Positions 35,854 to 44,843 of a stretch of DNA of 64,000 nt are shown in pieces. The stretch covers positions 248,001 to 312,000 of the forward strand of contig NZ_CAAAHX010000005.1 of assembly GCF_900639865.1 (NCBI RefSeq), written 5' to 3'. The translations under genes and the position numbers were made by a program. The notes beneath the pieces were generated by a model. That model was not told the DNA's origin and made no database searches. It saw only the letters and a program-made list of their open reading frames with translations. This DNA comes from Legionella gresilensis (GTDB lineage: Bacteria; Pseudomonadota; Gammaproteobacteria; Legionellales; Legionellaceae). Every line of letters begins with the position of its first letter. Position 1 is the stretch's first letter.

Positions 35854-36243
35854 ATGAAATGCTCAATTCTAGGCGCTACTATACTAATCACTAATTTATT
35901 TACTGCAGATTTACTAGCAGCACCTAAAGCCATGATTACCCATAATCTTACTGATACGACGACTAATGCCTATGTAGATGGGAGAGCAGCGCCCGAGCCT
36001 GCATGGCCTAATGAAACAACCAGAGTGTCATGGAGTATTGTTAAAGCAGGTTGTAGAGATCATAGAGAAGAAGGCATCTGCCCTGCTGTGATTAAGATGG
36101 ATATTGAAAGCAGCTCACCAATTATTGTTGGTACTTTATATGTAGATTTAGACACTGGTGTCATTACACCTGCCAAAATTTCTGCTAATGGATTTACGGT
36201 AGAAGTGAACGCGCCTGGAGAAATTACTGTCTTAAAAGGGTAG
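35854..36243 (+). CDS. Small exported hypothetical protein
   Basis: The frame is open from 35818, but the ATG at 35854 has a ribosome site (AAAAGGA) and gives a clean Sec signal peptide (MKCSILGATILITNLFTADL, cleavage probably after LLAA). The mature part is about 107 residues with two cysteines (AGCRDHREEGICPAV) likely to form a disulfide, and beta-rich. No domain recognised. It faces the 54-residue gene across the palindrome-rich gap, so both may answer to the same regulator. Confidence 0.65.
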   Translation: MKCSILGATILITNLFTADLLAAPKAMITHNLTDTTTNAYVDGRAAPEPAWPNETTRVSWSIVKAGCRDHREEGICPAVIKMDIESSSPIIVGTLYVDLDTGVITPAKISANGFTVEVNAPGEITVLKG

Positions 36244-36399
36244 TCTAAATATTGATTTATCTAAAGCTCGTCATATAATTTTTTAATTGCTTGATATTTA
36301 CAATGAGATTATAAGCCAGAAGGATATAGTTAATGGAGCTCCTAGCTTAGGCTATATCCCCTTGGCTACCGACCCTAATTCTAGACCACCGTATTACTT

Positions 36400-36909
36400 C
36401 TATTTCGTCCTACCAAACAAGTTGCTTTTCTGGGGTTCATCTTTAGCATTATTATCTTCTTGATTAGCACCTTGTTTCTTGTTCATGTTAAATATCCCTC
36501 CTTCTGATGGAGATGACATAAATATCTCTACAATTTCTTTTAACTCAGCGTCACTAGGCTTCATATCTGTATCATTTTCAAAATACTTACTGTATAAGGT
36601 TTCCTTTTTTGCCGTTGATTGTATCTCACTCGTACTATCTATTATATTACCTGAAAACGGGCTCTTCCCTATTACTTTCAAGAAAGCAACCCTTTTTTCC
36701 TCTACAGAAGGATAAGCGCCCGAATCTACTAAAAAATATATTTGCTGGTTCTGCATTTTTACCGAATATGGAAAGAATGAATTCGGCTCTTTTCGTAACT
36801 CGAATATAATACTTCTTAACGAATTCAAAAGGGCGCTATTGCTTATCGGGCCCCTTCTTATTATTCTTCCTGTCTCTTCGTCCAAAGTTAAATTTATACT
36901 ATTAGGCAT
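36400..36909 (-). CDS. Hypothetical protein, 169 residues
   Basis: Not recognised. The first 80 residues look like a compact alpha/beta unit (INLTLDEETGRIIRRG and IYFLVDSGAYPSVEEKRVAF); the remainder is polar, with a glutamine/asparagine/lysine-rich disordered C terminus. No export signal or membrane span. The gene is solitary, about 155 bp past a rightward gene and 165 bp upstream of the end of umuC on the same strand. Possibly a small orphan effector or regulator. Confidence 0.5.
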   Translation of the reverse strand: MPNSINLTLDEETGRIIRRGPISNSALLNSLRSIIFELRKEPNSFFPYSVKMQNQQIYFLVDSGAYPSVEEKRVAFLKVIGKSPFSGNIIDSTSEIQSTAKKETLYSKYFENDTDMKPSDAELKEIVEIFMSSPSEGGIFNMNKKQGANQEDNNAKDEPQKSNLFGRTK

Positions 36910-37074
36910 AATAATTCTCTTATAAAACCCATTATTTAATTATTATTTAATTATAGTATAAAGAACTAATGGGTAAAAATAATAATCACTCTTACTTATT
37001 AGTACTTGATTCGTAGTAAAATTAAGGTTTTGCTGATTTTAATAAAACCAGATAAGTACTTTCGTTTAATAAGC

Positions 37075-38334
37075 TTAGGTCACTTTTACCCGAGCTAAAT
37101 CTGACCAACGCGTTGTATAACAAGGGCTCTTCATATCCTGCTTCATAGCCCAATTTTTTTTAAAACCTTCTGCCGCTAAGCGAATCATCCTATCACCGTA
37201 TTTTTGATTAATTGATTCCAGTACTGACATCAATTTTTCTGTGTTCGCTAGGGTTTCCTCCTGCTCAGGTTGAAAAAGATTTAATTGAATTTGTTGCTTT
37301 GGGGTAAGTTCAGCTAATAAAAGACCTACTTTTTTATATGGAACATTGGGTTTATAAAGTTGCTTTAAACTATGTTTAGCAGTTGCAGTTAACTCTCTTA
37401 AATCATCTGTAGGTTTAATTAACCGAAAGCCTAATGTTTGAGAATAAGATTTAAAATCATCATTAAAACGACTTGTTAATAAAAAAATAGATAGATACTG
37501 TGCGGTTAATTCCTGTTTACGAAGCTTTGACCAAGCTGATGCACAATGATGACTAAGTGCCTTTTCAATTTCAATCAAATCAGTTTGTAGACTACCAAAG
37601 GAACGCGAAGCAACAATACTTTTATTAGGTACTATAGCCTCCAAGGGCAAACAACTAATACCATTAAGTTCCATCACTGTGCGCTGCAAAACGACATTAA
37701 ATAAAGGCTTTATTCTCTGCGGGCTTTGGCTGGCTAAATCACTAGCTGTTAAAATACCTAAACACTTTAATTTCTTTTGCCACTGTTTGCCAATCCCCCA
37801 AATATCCTCTATAGGTATTTGCCTTAACCAATAAGCGGTATTATCTGTAATATTAAAAACAGGAATCGTTAATTTTTTCGCAATCACATTAGCTAACTTA
37901 GCTAATGTTTTAGTTTTTCCAATACCGATTGAGGTGGGAATACCTACATATTTTAAAACTTTTTTCTGCAGCATATTACAATAATACTCAATCTTATTTT
38001 GAGATAAGGTGGTTAAATCAAGAAAGGCTTCATCAATTGAATAAACTTCAACTGCATCCCAGGTTTCTCTAATCACCTGCATAACACGAGCGGATAAATC
38101 ACCGTATAACGTATAGTTGGAGGAAAAAAGAGTAACTTGATTGGCCTTACATAAATCCCTTACTTTAAAGTAAGGCTCACCCATTTTAATTCCTAGTGCT
38201 TTAGCTTCGTTGGAGCGCGCTATAATACAACCATCATTGTTAGATAAAATGACAATAGGTTTATTACGTAAATCAGGACGAAAAAGACGCTCGCAAGATG
38301 CATAGAAATTATTGCAATCAATTAAAGCAAACAT
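37075..38334 (-). CDS. umuC: DNA polymerase V catalytic subunit UmuC
   Basis: A Y-family translesion polymerase of 419 residues from the ATG at 38334; the frame runs 14 codons further upstream, but those overlap umuD. The N terminus MFALIDCNNFYASCERLFRP carries the first catalytic Asp and the steric-gate region. The second catalytic pair is in VEVYSIDEAFLDL (near 100). The thumb and little-finger regions and a C-terminal UmuC-type tail follow. It copies past lesions when joined with processed UmuD. The start is 2 bp after the umuD stop, so the two are coupled. Confidence 0.95.
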   Translation of the reverse strand: MFALIDCNNFYASCERLFRPDLRNKPIVILSNNDGCIIARSNEAKALGIKMGEPYFKVRDLCKANQVTLFSSNYTLYGDLSARVMQVIRETWDAVEVYSIDEAFLDLTTLSQNKIEYYCNMLQKKVLKYVGIPTSIGIGKTKTLAKLANVIAKKLTIPVFNITDNTAYWLRQIPIEDIWGIGKQWQKKLKCLGILTASDLASQSPQRIKPLFNVVLQRTVMELNGISCLPLEAIVPNKSIVASRSFGSLQTDLIEIEKALSHHCASAWSKLRKQELTAQYLSIFLLTSRFNDDFKSYSQTLGFRLIKPTDDLRELTATAKHSLKQLYKPNVPYKKVGLLLAELTPKQQIQLNLFQPEQEETLANTEKLMSVLESINQKYGDRMIRLAAEGFKKNWAMKQDMKSPCYTTRWSDLARVKVT

Positions 38335-38336
38335 AA

Positions 38337-38819
38337 TTATAATGTTTGATGAATAACATGCGTAACTACACCCCAAATCACCAATGCTGTTTCTTCTGTA
38401 ATATCAATAGGCGAATAGCTTGAATTGGCGGGAATTAAACATACACGGCCATTACGACATGATAATCTCTTAACTGTTAGTTCGCCATTTAAAGCCGCAA
38501 TAACCACTTTGCCATGCGTTGCTTCAATACTTCTATCAACAATTAGCAAATCACCATTTTGTATACCTGCATCTTTCATAGAGTCACCTTGTGCTCTAAC
38601 CATAAATGTTGCAGCTGGATGCTTAATCAAGTATTCATTTAAATCTAAAGAAGATTCCAAATAATCATCTGCCGGCGAAGGAAAACCTGCTGCAACTTTA
38701 CTGCCATATAATGCAAATTTTTGGGATGAAATTTTACTTGGTAATGCATCTAATTTTGCTAGAATTTCAATTTCAACAGAGGATTCAATATTATTTTTTA
38801 TTTTTGTTAGGGCGGTCAT
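38337..38819 (-). CDS. umuD: UmuD, self-cleaving subunit of DNA polymerase V
   Basis: A 160-residue S24-type peptidase. The self-cleavage site is the Ala-Gly pair in AAGFPSPADDY, the catalytic serine is in VRAQGDSMKDAGI and the catalytic lysine in LNGELTVKRL. RecA-stimulated self-cleavage yields UmuD', which joins UmuC. The ATG at 38819 is preferred over a TTG two codons upstream. The 82-bp upstream gap shows no LexA box of the CTGT-N8-ACAG type, in line with reports that Legionella lacks LexA; control is probably not by a classical SOS repressor. Confidence 0.93.
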   Translation of the reverse strand: MTALTKIKNNIESSVEIEILAKLDALPSKISSQKFALYGSKVAAGFPSPADDYLESSLDLNEYLIKHPAATFMVRAQGDSMKDAGIQNGDLLIVDRSIEATHGKVVIAALNGELTVKRLSCRNGRVCLIPANSSYSPIDITEETALVIWGVVTHVIHQTL

Positions 38820-38907
38820 AGCCAATCTTTTTAGTCAATATCCTTAAATCAGTTTAGAGATTAGAATATTGTTTGTAAATAATTACAAAAAATAAACCAA
38901 TTAACTT

Positions 38908-39734
38908 TTAGTCTTTTATCTGCCTTACTGACGGCTTAGGATAAATACTTCCTGTAAAACTAATTTTTCGATATTTTAAATATTGCATGATTAAAAAGAT
39001 TGCTCCAGCAGCTAACACATGTTTTAAAGTGTGGCCACTTATTAAATCTCCAGACCACGTATAAATTTGTTTATCTAAGATTTCTGTAAGCTTAGCTAAT
39101 CCAAATAAGACAAACACACTTATTAAATAAATCTCACCCTTATAAAAAGATTCAAACAAAATGAAAATTAATGCGATCATGAGAATCGGATAGCCTTGTG
39201 ACCAGCTATATAAACGTAGATCTCCCTGTCCCAATTGCTCACTTATTTCCCAATGAATCGTACAAAGCATTGCAATTAAAATAGCAGGCAATAATAAATA
39301 AACGCCGACCCATCTATTTACCCTCTCTATAATAAAGGCACTAAAAAATGACATAAAAATAATTCCCATAGGCAACCTATCCCATAATAGAGAAGCGTTA
39401 TTTGGCGCCCAATGATAATAAGCAGAACCAATGCCGGTAAGAATAGTACCAAGAAATAAACCGACATAAGGCCATATAACTTCAGAACTAAAAAACTTAA
39501 TCCGCTCCTTATTATCAAAGAGAGCAGCCAAGCCGATTATGCCCACAATAATAAATAATAGGTTTGAAATGACATTGAAAAAATTAGGAATAGATATAAA
39601 CATGCGTTTATCAGCAAAATCATGGTAGCTTAAGGGCGGTGGGATAGGTGGTAACAATAATAAAGAAAGAGATATTGCTATAGAAAGAATTAAAAGCCCT
39701 GTAATAACTAAATAATATTTTTTTCTTTGCTCAT
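38908..39734 (-). CDS. Ceramidase-like seven-helix membrane protein, with a slip in a poly-A run at its start
   Basis: The body, open from a TTG at 39657 (249 residues), is a polytopic protein of the alkaline ceramidase/CREST group: YHDFADKR, NFFNVISNLLF, GSAYYHWAPNNASLLWDRLP and HTLKHVLAA carry the Asp/His set that binds a metal. Bacterial relatives start with one more helix, ending in a proline-rich link. That helix is encoded upstream (39658-39720) in the same frame but lacks a start codon. An ATG at 39734 with a good ribosome site (AAAAGGA) enters it only if the A7 run at 39718-39724 is read as A8. It is either a frameshift mutation, a phase-variable tract, transcriptional slippage, or a sequencing error. 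Confidence 0.75.
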
Positions 39735-39868
39735 AGCAGATCCTTTTTATATTAATTACTTTCGGCTAATCAATAAAATTTTCCTTTGCTTTACCTATAT
39801 TTTGATGCTTAAATCAATCATTTAAAATCTAGCTGTAATTTAAATCATTGACAAGGAAGCCAATATTT

Positions 39869-40312
39869 ATGCGTAAACTAGTTATCATTTTTATTCTCAC
39901 CTTAGCTTCTACATTACATGCACAAAGCGTACTAGTTAATGATACAAAGCAGCGACATCAAATTATTCAGACTTATTTAAGCAAACTCAATCAACTAGAT
40001 GCTGATGGCGCTATCGAACTATTTATACAAGAAGGTATAGTGATCTCAAGACATCAAGGCGAAGTTAAAGTAGTCGATTTTTTCCCTGCTTTTGTAGAGA
40101 AATTTGTAAAATTAGAAATGAAAGAACTTATGTTTTTTAAAACGAATAATAAAGATTTTTATGCGTTAGAAATTGGTTCAACAGGCATTAAAACGACTGG
40201 TGAGCCTGTTTCAGCAACGTTTATGGTAATCTTTCAATTTGCTAAAAATGATAACCGATTTGAAAAAATTACTATTTTCGCTAATGATACTCTAACTTAT
40301 CCACCAAGATAA
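39869..40312 (+). CDS. Exported NTF2-like (SnoaL/DUF4440-type) protein
   Basis: The ATG at 39869, 9 nt after AAGGAAG, gives a 147-residue protein with a Sec signal peptide (MRKLVIIFILTLASTLHAQS, cleavage near HAQ). The mature domain begins with a helix (QRHQIIQTYLSKLNQLDADG) followed by AIELFIQEGIVIS and mixed strands, the shape of NTF2-like folds. Such periplasmic proteins bind small ligands or have lyase/isomerase activity; no catalytic residues can be named. It is followed 57 bp later by the pirin gene in the same direction, probably as an operon. Confidence 0.65.
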   Translation: MRKLVIIFILTLASTLHAQSVLVNDTKQRHQIIQTYLSKLNQLDADGAIELFIQEGIVISRHQGEVKVVDFFPAFVEKFVKLEMKELMFFKTNNKDFYALEIGSTGIKTTGEPVSATFMVIFQFAKNDNRFEKITIFANDTLTYPPR

Positions 40313-40368
40313 CAACGATTAACTTGAGTCTTTGCTAAACTAACATTATTTCCTTTGATGAAAGATAT

Positions 40369-41064
40369 ATGATTACTACTTATAAAAGTAATAAGCGTGG
40401 GCATAGTCAGCTTGGCTGGCTTGATAGTTACCATACCTTTTCATTCGGCAGTTATTACGATCCAAAATTTATGGGATTTGGCCATTTACGTGTTATCAAT
40501 GAAGATACAGTTAAACCTGGTTATGGGTTTGGAAAGCATCCCCATCATAATATGGAAATTATTTCTTATGTTATTTCAGGTACGCTAGAACATAAAGACA
40601 GCATGGGAAATGGCTCGCTTATAAAAGCAGGCGAGATTCAAAAAATGTCAGCGGGAACGGGTGTAGAACATAGTGAATATAACCTATCAACAACAGAAAA
40701 TTTACATTTTCTCCAAATTTGGATCATTCCTGAACAAAAACAATTAACACCTAGTTATGAACAGAAAATCATTACGCAAGAAAAAAATAAATTAATTTTA
40801 ATTGGCTCTCCAGCAGGAACAACGACTGCTATTAAAATTCAGCAAGATGTTAATCTTTTTACTGCTTATTTTGAGTCTAATTACTCGCTTAAATATACTT
40901 TTCTTAGTCATAGAGCAGGTTGGCTGCAACTAATTAAAGGAAAAATTACTTTAAACAATCATTTATTAATCGCCGGTGATGGTGCAGCAATCACTAACGA
41001 GAATACTATCGTTATTGTTTGTTTAGAGGACGCAGAATTCCTATTATTTGATTTAGTTTCATGA
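40369..41064 (+). CDS. Pirin family protein (YhhW-like)
   Basis: A 231-residue bicupin of the pirin family. The N-terminal cupin carries the metal-binding HPHHNMEI (near 57-64) and the HSE motif (AGTGVEHSEYN, near 101-103), giving the three-histidine-one-glutamate iron site. Length and the opening (GHSQLGWLDSYHTFSFGSYYD) match E. coli YhhW, a quercetinase. It is probably a cytosolic iron-dependent dioxygenase or a redox-sensing protein. A degenerate GAAAG ribosome site precedes the ATG. A CCCGC/GCGGG hairpin 30 bp after the stop may end the transcript. Confidence 0.92.
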   Translation: MITTYKSNKRGHSQLGWLDSYHTFSFGSYYDPKFMGFGHLRVINEDTVKPGYGFGKHPHHNMEIISYVISGTLEHKDSMGNGSLIKAGEIQKMSAGTGVEHSEYNLSTTENLHFLQIWIIPEQKQLTPSYEQKIITQEKNKLILIGSPAGTTTAIKIQQDVNLFTAYFESNYSLKYTFLSHRAGWLQLIKGKITLNNHLLIAGDGAAITNENTIVIVCLEDAEFLLFDLVS

Positions 41065-41093
41065 TTCCAAGATAGAAGCTTGATATTAGTATG

Positions 41094-41115
41094 GATTCCC
41101 GCGTAGGCGGGAATC
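41094..41115. repeat. Perfect hairpin repeat GATTCCCGC-GTAG-GCGGGAATC
   Basis: The 9-bp arms pair perfectly. The same motif, in full or degenerate form, occurs at about 23273, 29334 and 31974 in intergenic gaps. It is a dispersed short palindromic repeat and can act as a transcription stop after the pirin gene. Confidence 0.7.
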
Positions 41116-41207
41116 TATTTTGCAAGTTAGAATGAAAGGTAATACAAAGATAGATTCCTAATAGTCAACAAAATAAAAGCACTTTTATAAAACATAGACT
41201 TAATAAA

Positions 41208-41573
41208 CTACAAACCTTTCATTGATTTTTCCTCTAATTGACTAATAGCATTTATTTCTCGATTTAAGGTATAACTTAAGACAGTTCGAATTAAAACAAT
41301 AATAGCGACGATACCAACGGTGTAATAGTCAGGCGCAGTCGTTGTACTAATTAAATCTGCAGCGACAATAAACTCTAAACCTAAGGTAAGCACTCGCCCT
41401 AAACTTAAACGGATGTAATTAATATCAAATGTTGGCGCTTTCTTCACTAGTGAAGAAAGCGCATAATAAATATAGCGACCTAATGCTATTAATACACCGA
41501 TTAAAATAACAAGTACGCCGCAAATAGAAATACCGTGTTGGATGATTAAAAGTCCTGCATGGAAATTGTCCAT
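41208..41573 (-). CDS. DUF1622 membrane protein
   Basis: A 121-residue inner-membrane protein with three hydrophobic segments (about 10-32, 55-75, 82-102). The middle is the family signature: RLSLGRVLTLGLEFIVAADL followed by VGIVAIIVLIRTVLSYTLNREI. DUF1622 proteins have no assigned function. The gene starts 18 bp after the stop of the LRR protein gene and was probably recruited into the same transcript; this pairing is unusual. Confidence 0.85.
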   Translation of the reverse strand: MDNFHAGLLIIQHGISICGVLVILIGVLIALGRYIYYALSSLVKKAPTFDINYIRLSLGRVLTLGLEFIVAADLISTTTAPDYYTVGIVAIIVLIRTVLSYTLNREINAISQLEEKSMKGL

Positions 41574-41591
41574 ATTGATATAATCCTTTCA

Positions 41592-42812
41592 TCAAAATTT
41601 AGCTAACTCACTTGTAAATTCTATAGTTTTAATAGGTTGATATTGTGGATAACGTCTGGTATTTTTCCATGGCGACTCAGGTAGTTTAATTAATTCATCA
41701 AGAAGAAAACAGGCCAATGAATTGGTATAAAACCGTGTACTAGGCTGGTCTAAAAAATCATTAACAATTGTAATTGCCTCATTCGGTGTTAGGCAATTTT
41801 CTAAGTTTATACGTAAATTTTTTGCTGTATCACAACCTACTTGCCCATGCCCTAACCGTGTAAAAAAGCTTTCGTAACCACGAGACTTAGCAATATTCGT
41901 TTTATCTGCAGCCCAAGCTAAATAATTTTTAATCCCATATTTAGCCGTATTAATAATCATCATTCTTTCTAAATCTAACTTATGACTTTCCACGAATTGC
42001 TGAATAGTTTGATTAGGAAAAATTCTACCTATTTGTTCATCAACCCTCGCTCTATTTGAAATATTTTCTTTTTCCGGTAGTAAGTTTACTAAGATATTGC
42101 AAGCAATCTCTAAGGGCAATTTATGCTGAATAAGCATTGAACATACAGGTAATAAAACCCTTAAAAAAGCTGCTTCACCATTATGAGCTAGATTAAGACG
42201 ACCATTTTGTTCATAAGGTGCGAGAGCATGTAATAATTCATCTCGTTGTTGTAATGATTTAAAAGTAAAGAGGTCATTAGCGGTTAAATCAATTGACTTT
42301 ATGGTATTAGAGATAGCTTGAATTATTGCAGATAACTCAGCCGTAGTTTTTGCCTGCAAATTATTTGCGCTTAAATTAAGTGAAACCAATTGGGCCGGTA
42401 GCACTTTAACCACTTGCAATATATCTACAATAGACTCACTGCCAAAATTATTATGGCTCAAATTAAGATAACGAATAGTAGAAGGCAGCGTTATTAATGC
42501 CTGAGATAAATCCTTACCTAAACTTTCACAATAACTTTTAAAAAATAAACCTAATGTAGTTACGGTATGTGGAATAGCTATAAACGCTTGCGCCAATTCA
42601 TCACCAGAGTGTTTAATCATTTGATTTAAAGTTAAATCTAGTGTCTTGACTGTACTTGGAATTGCAGCAAAAATTTCAGCTAAATCAGCGCCAGACGTAG
42701 CACCAAAATCATCTAAATCTAAATCAAGTACGACTACATCATGCGGTATATTTTTAACTGCTTGGATTTTCTGTGGCCAAGACATTAAGCTAAAATCGGC
42801 ACGCTTAGACAT
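41592..42812 (-). CDS. Leucine-rich-repeat protein, candidate translocated effector
   Basis: A 406-residue protein. Residues about 25-190 contain at least five LRR units of the ribonuclease-inhibitor type (VVVLDLDLDDFG, VKTLDLTLNQM, IRYLNLSHNNFG, LVSLNLSANNLQ, IKSIDLTANDLF). The C-terminal 200 residues are helical and unrecognised. There is no signal peptide. RI-type LRRs are eukaryote-like and are frequent in type IV-secreted Legionella proteins, so export into a host is plausible. A strong ribosome site (AAAGGAGAGAG) precedes the ATG. It is translated ahead of DUF1622 in the same direction. Confidence 0.8.
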   Translation of the reverse strand: MSKRADFSLMSWPQKIQAVKNIPHDVVVLDLDLDDFGATSGADLAEIFAAIPSTVKTLDLTLNQMIKHSGDELAQAFIAIPHTVTTLGLFFKSYCESLGKDLSQALITLPSTIRYLNLSHNNFGSESIVDILQVVKVLPAQLVSLNLSANNLQAKTTAELSAIIQAISNTIKSIDLTANDLFTFKSLQQRDELLHALAPYEQNGRLNLAHNGEAAFLRVLLPVCSMLIQHKLPLEIACNILVNLLPEKENISNRARVDEQIGRIFPNQTIQQFVESHKLDLERMMIINTAKYGIKNYLAWAADKTNIAKSRGYESFFTRLGHGQVGCDTAKNLRINLENCLTPNEAITIVNDFLDQPSTRFYTNSLACFLLDELIKLPESPWKNTRRYPQYQPIKTIEFTSELAKF

Positions 42813-43018
42813 TTACTCTCTCCTTTTAATAAATGCTTAAAATTTTTGTTAACAATACTTGTAGTAGAAGCATTAAACTGTGCTCCATTTTGCCGCATTA
42901 AAATTATTTATTGTGCAAAATATATTGTGCTTACGCATATTAGTCTTTAATATCTACAGAGAAAATTCAATGGGTTTTCTACTAAAACTCATCAAATAAT
43001 TATGATTAAGAGTTTATT

Positions 43019-43405
43019 ATGTTAAGACTTACCAATTTAAAAAACTATTTTTTAGGAATTACATTATTCACTATTATTTTTAGTGAAGCTTTTGCTGATT
43101 CTCATTCTGAAAAAGCAGCTAGTTCTTCTTCAACTATTAACTATTCAGCAAATTCGATTGTAAATCTACCTGATAAGCAAGGAACGCTGTTAAAAGGAAA
43201 CGTTGAGATTACTATTAACCAGCTAATTCATTTCTCAGCAAACAAAGTTTTAATTAAATTTGCGGATAACAAGCAGAAGGCTATTCGCGAATTTATTATA
43301 TTTGGCGAAGATTCTTTAAAAAAGAAACAACATGTGAGCCATTTTAAAGATGGTATTTATAATCTTGCCAAGAGTAAACTTACTGCAGAAAAAATTTGGC
43401 AGTAA
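43019..43405 (+). CDS. LptA/OstA-like periplasmic protein
   Basis: A 128-residue protein with a Sec signal peptide (NYFLGITLFTIIFSEAFADS; cleavage near FAD). The mature part has the repeated short strands of the LptA/OstA beta-jellyroll (GTLLKGNVEITINQLIHFSANKVLIKF and EFIIFGED), where lipopolysaccharide slides. It is shorter than LptA (about 180), and lptB/lptC genes are not adjacent, so this is more likely a paralogue than the main transport protein. The 43406-43730 gap behind it has no convincing gene. Confidence 0.55.
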   Translation: MLRLTNLKNYFLGITLFTIIFSEAFADSHSEKAASSSSTINYSANSIVNLPDKQGTLLKGNVEITINQLIHFSANKVLIKFADNKQKAIREFIIFGEDSLKKKQHVSHFKDGIYNLAKSKLTAEKIWQ

Positions 43406-43730
43406 ATGAAATCGTTAAACTAAAGTAGCTAGTCTATTAACCTAATGAATCCAATTAACGTACAAGTTAGATTTATTTATGGTTTCTCCTGCTTTTTTAA
43501 ACTTAGCTCTCTATCTACTTTCCTTATCCTATTATCATCAAATAAGCTACCGCTATCTCCGCTTTGTTTCCTTCTATTGACTTTTCATACTAATAAAACA
43601 ATTATAATTGAGAGCGTTACAAAAATTTTTTCTTCAATAAATTTGCTTTTAAAGAGTTTACTTTTCCTTAATTTTTTATATTAAGTGTTTCTTCTTTGTA
43701 GATTAATAGGGCTACCGTGCGAGGAACGTA

Positions 43731-44789
43731 TTGAAAGCTTATTTCTTATTCTTTTTGCTATATAAGGGATTATGGTTACAAGTTGAAGATGCTTTATTAG
43801 CGACCTGTCCACTTACTAACGTTAAAACGAGTTTCTTACAGCTCTATGAAGACCATCAGAGTTTCTCTAGCCAAGCGTGGCTTACACTATTTAAACAAGC
43901 GCATAATTTAGGTATTAACCATATTATCCTTCAATGGAGTTCTTATAATAATTTAGTCTTTTATCCTGTCATTCCTTTAATTAATCAGCCTTCTGATACA
44001 GTTTTATTTAAGATAATAAGGGCTGCGAAAAAAGAACATTTAAAAATCAGCATGGGTTTAAATTATGATGAACAATTTTGGCAAGTGCTTAACAAAAGAG
44101 ATGAAGAGCTTAGACGTTTTTTAGATATAAACTATCGAAAACAGCAAGCCTTATTGCCTTTTTTAGTTAACCTTATTGAAACAGCTGATCCGGACAATGA
44201 TACTGTAATAGGTTGGTATATAACGGATGAAATTGATGACTTAAGTTGGCAAAGTGAAAGTCGTAGGAAGCTCTTAGAAACCTATTTAAACAGCTTAACT
44301 CAATTACTTAAACAACAAAAACCCGGCTGGCCTATTGGTATTTCCACCTATGGCTCAGGTCAAGCAAGTCAACAACAGATAGTCTCTTTATACCAATTTC
44401 TCTTTAATAAAACCAGGGTTGATCGGTTTTTAATGCAAAGCAGTATTGGAACAAAAAAATTAACCCTAGTGAAGCTTAATCATTACTTGCAAATCATTAC
44501 TAAAGTCTTAAAGGGAAGTGAAAGACAATTCGCCGTAGTTATTGAATTATTTATTGAAGACAGTAAACAAAAAGTATTTTTAAGTGCGCCTCTTGATTTA
44601 ATTTTAGGGCAGTTAGTATTAGCTAATAAATATAGCACAATTGATCCAGTTGTATTTTCACTTTTCTCTTATGTGTTACCTAGTAAAACCATGGATAACT
44701 CTGCTCTCTATACTTATTGGCAATTTGAAAACAAACGCTGCGACTCATTATTTAGCCATATTATGGCTCATTTAAGGGCAGCTAACTAA
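43731..44789 (+). CDS. DUF4434-like glycoside-hydrolase-fold protein
   Basis: A 352-residue protein with a hydrophobic N terminus (residues 1-20) that may be a signal peptide. The TTG at 43731 follows a good ribosome site (GAGGAA, 43721-43726). The body is TIM-barrel-like: FLQLYEDHQSFSSQAWLTLF, INHIILQWSSYNN, LKISMGLNYDEQFW and VIGWYITDEIDDLSW match the DUF4434 pattern, where the acidic pair after GWY is at a catalytic position. It probably acts on a polysaccharide or is a glycan-binding relative. Solitary; convergent with the antiporter gene. Confidence 0.6.
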   Translation: MKAYFLFFLLYKGLWLQVEDALLATCPLTNVKTSFLQLYEDHQSFSSQAWLTLFKQAHNLGINHIILQWSSYNNLVFYPVIPLINQPSDTVLFKIIRAAKKEHLKISMGLNYDEQFWQVLNKRDEELRRFLDINYRKQQALLPFLVNLIETADPDNDTVIGWYITDEIDDLSWQSESRRKLLETYLNSLTQLLKQQKPGWPIGISTYGSGQASQQQIVSLYQFLFNKTRVDRFLMQSSIGTKKLTLVKLNHYLQIITKVLKGSERQFAVVIELFIEDSKQKVFLSAPLDLILGQLVLANKYSTIDPVVFSLFSYVLPSKTMDNSALYTYWQFENKRCDSLFSHIMAHLRAAN

Positions 44790-44843
44790 TCCTCAAGAAG
44801 TAATTTTTAGAATAAGTTTATCTAGTTTTAAACTAATAGAAGG

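Noticed and set aside
38826-38907. LexA-type SOS box upstream of umuD
   Set aside because: Searched for CTGT-N8-ACAG and close variants; none seen.
43445-43684. 79-codon open frame in the 43406-43730 gap
   Set aside because: Low-complexity Leu/Ser/Phe composition, no ribosome site, no recognisable motif. It is probably noncoding AT-rich DNA.
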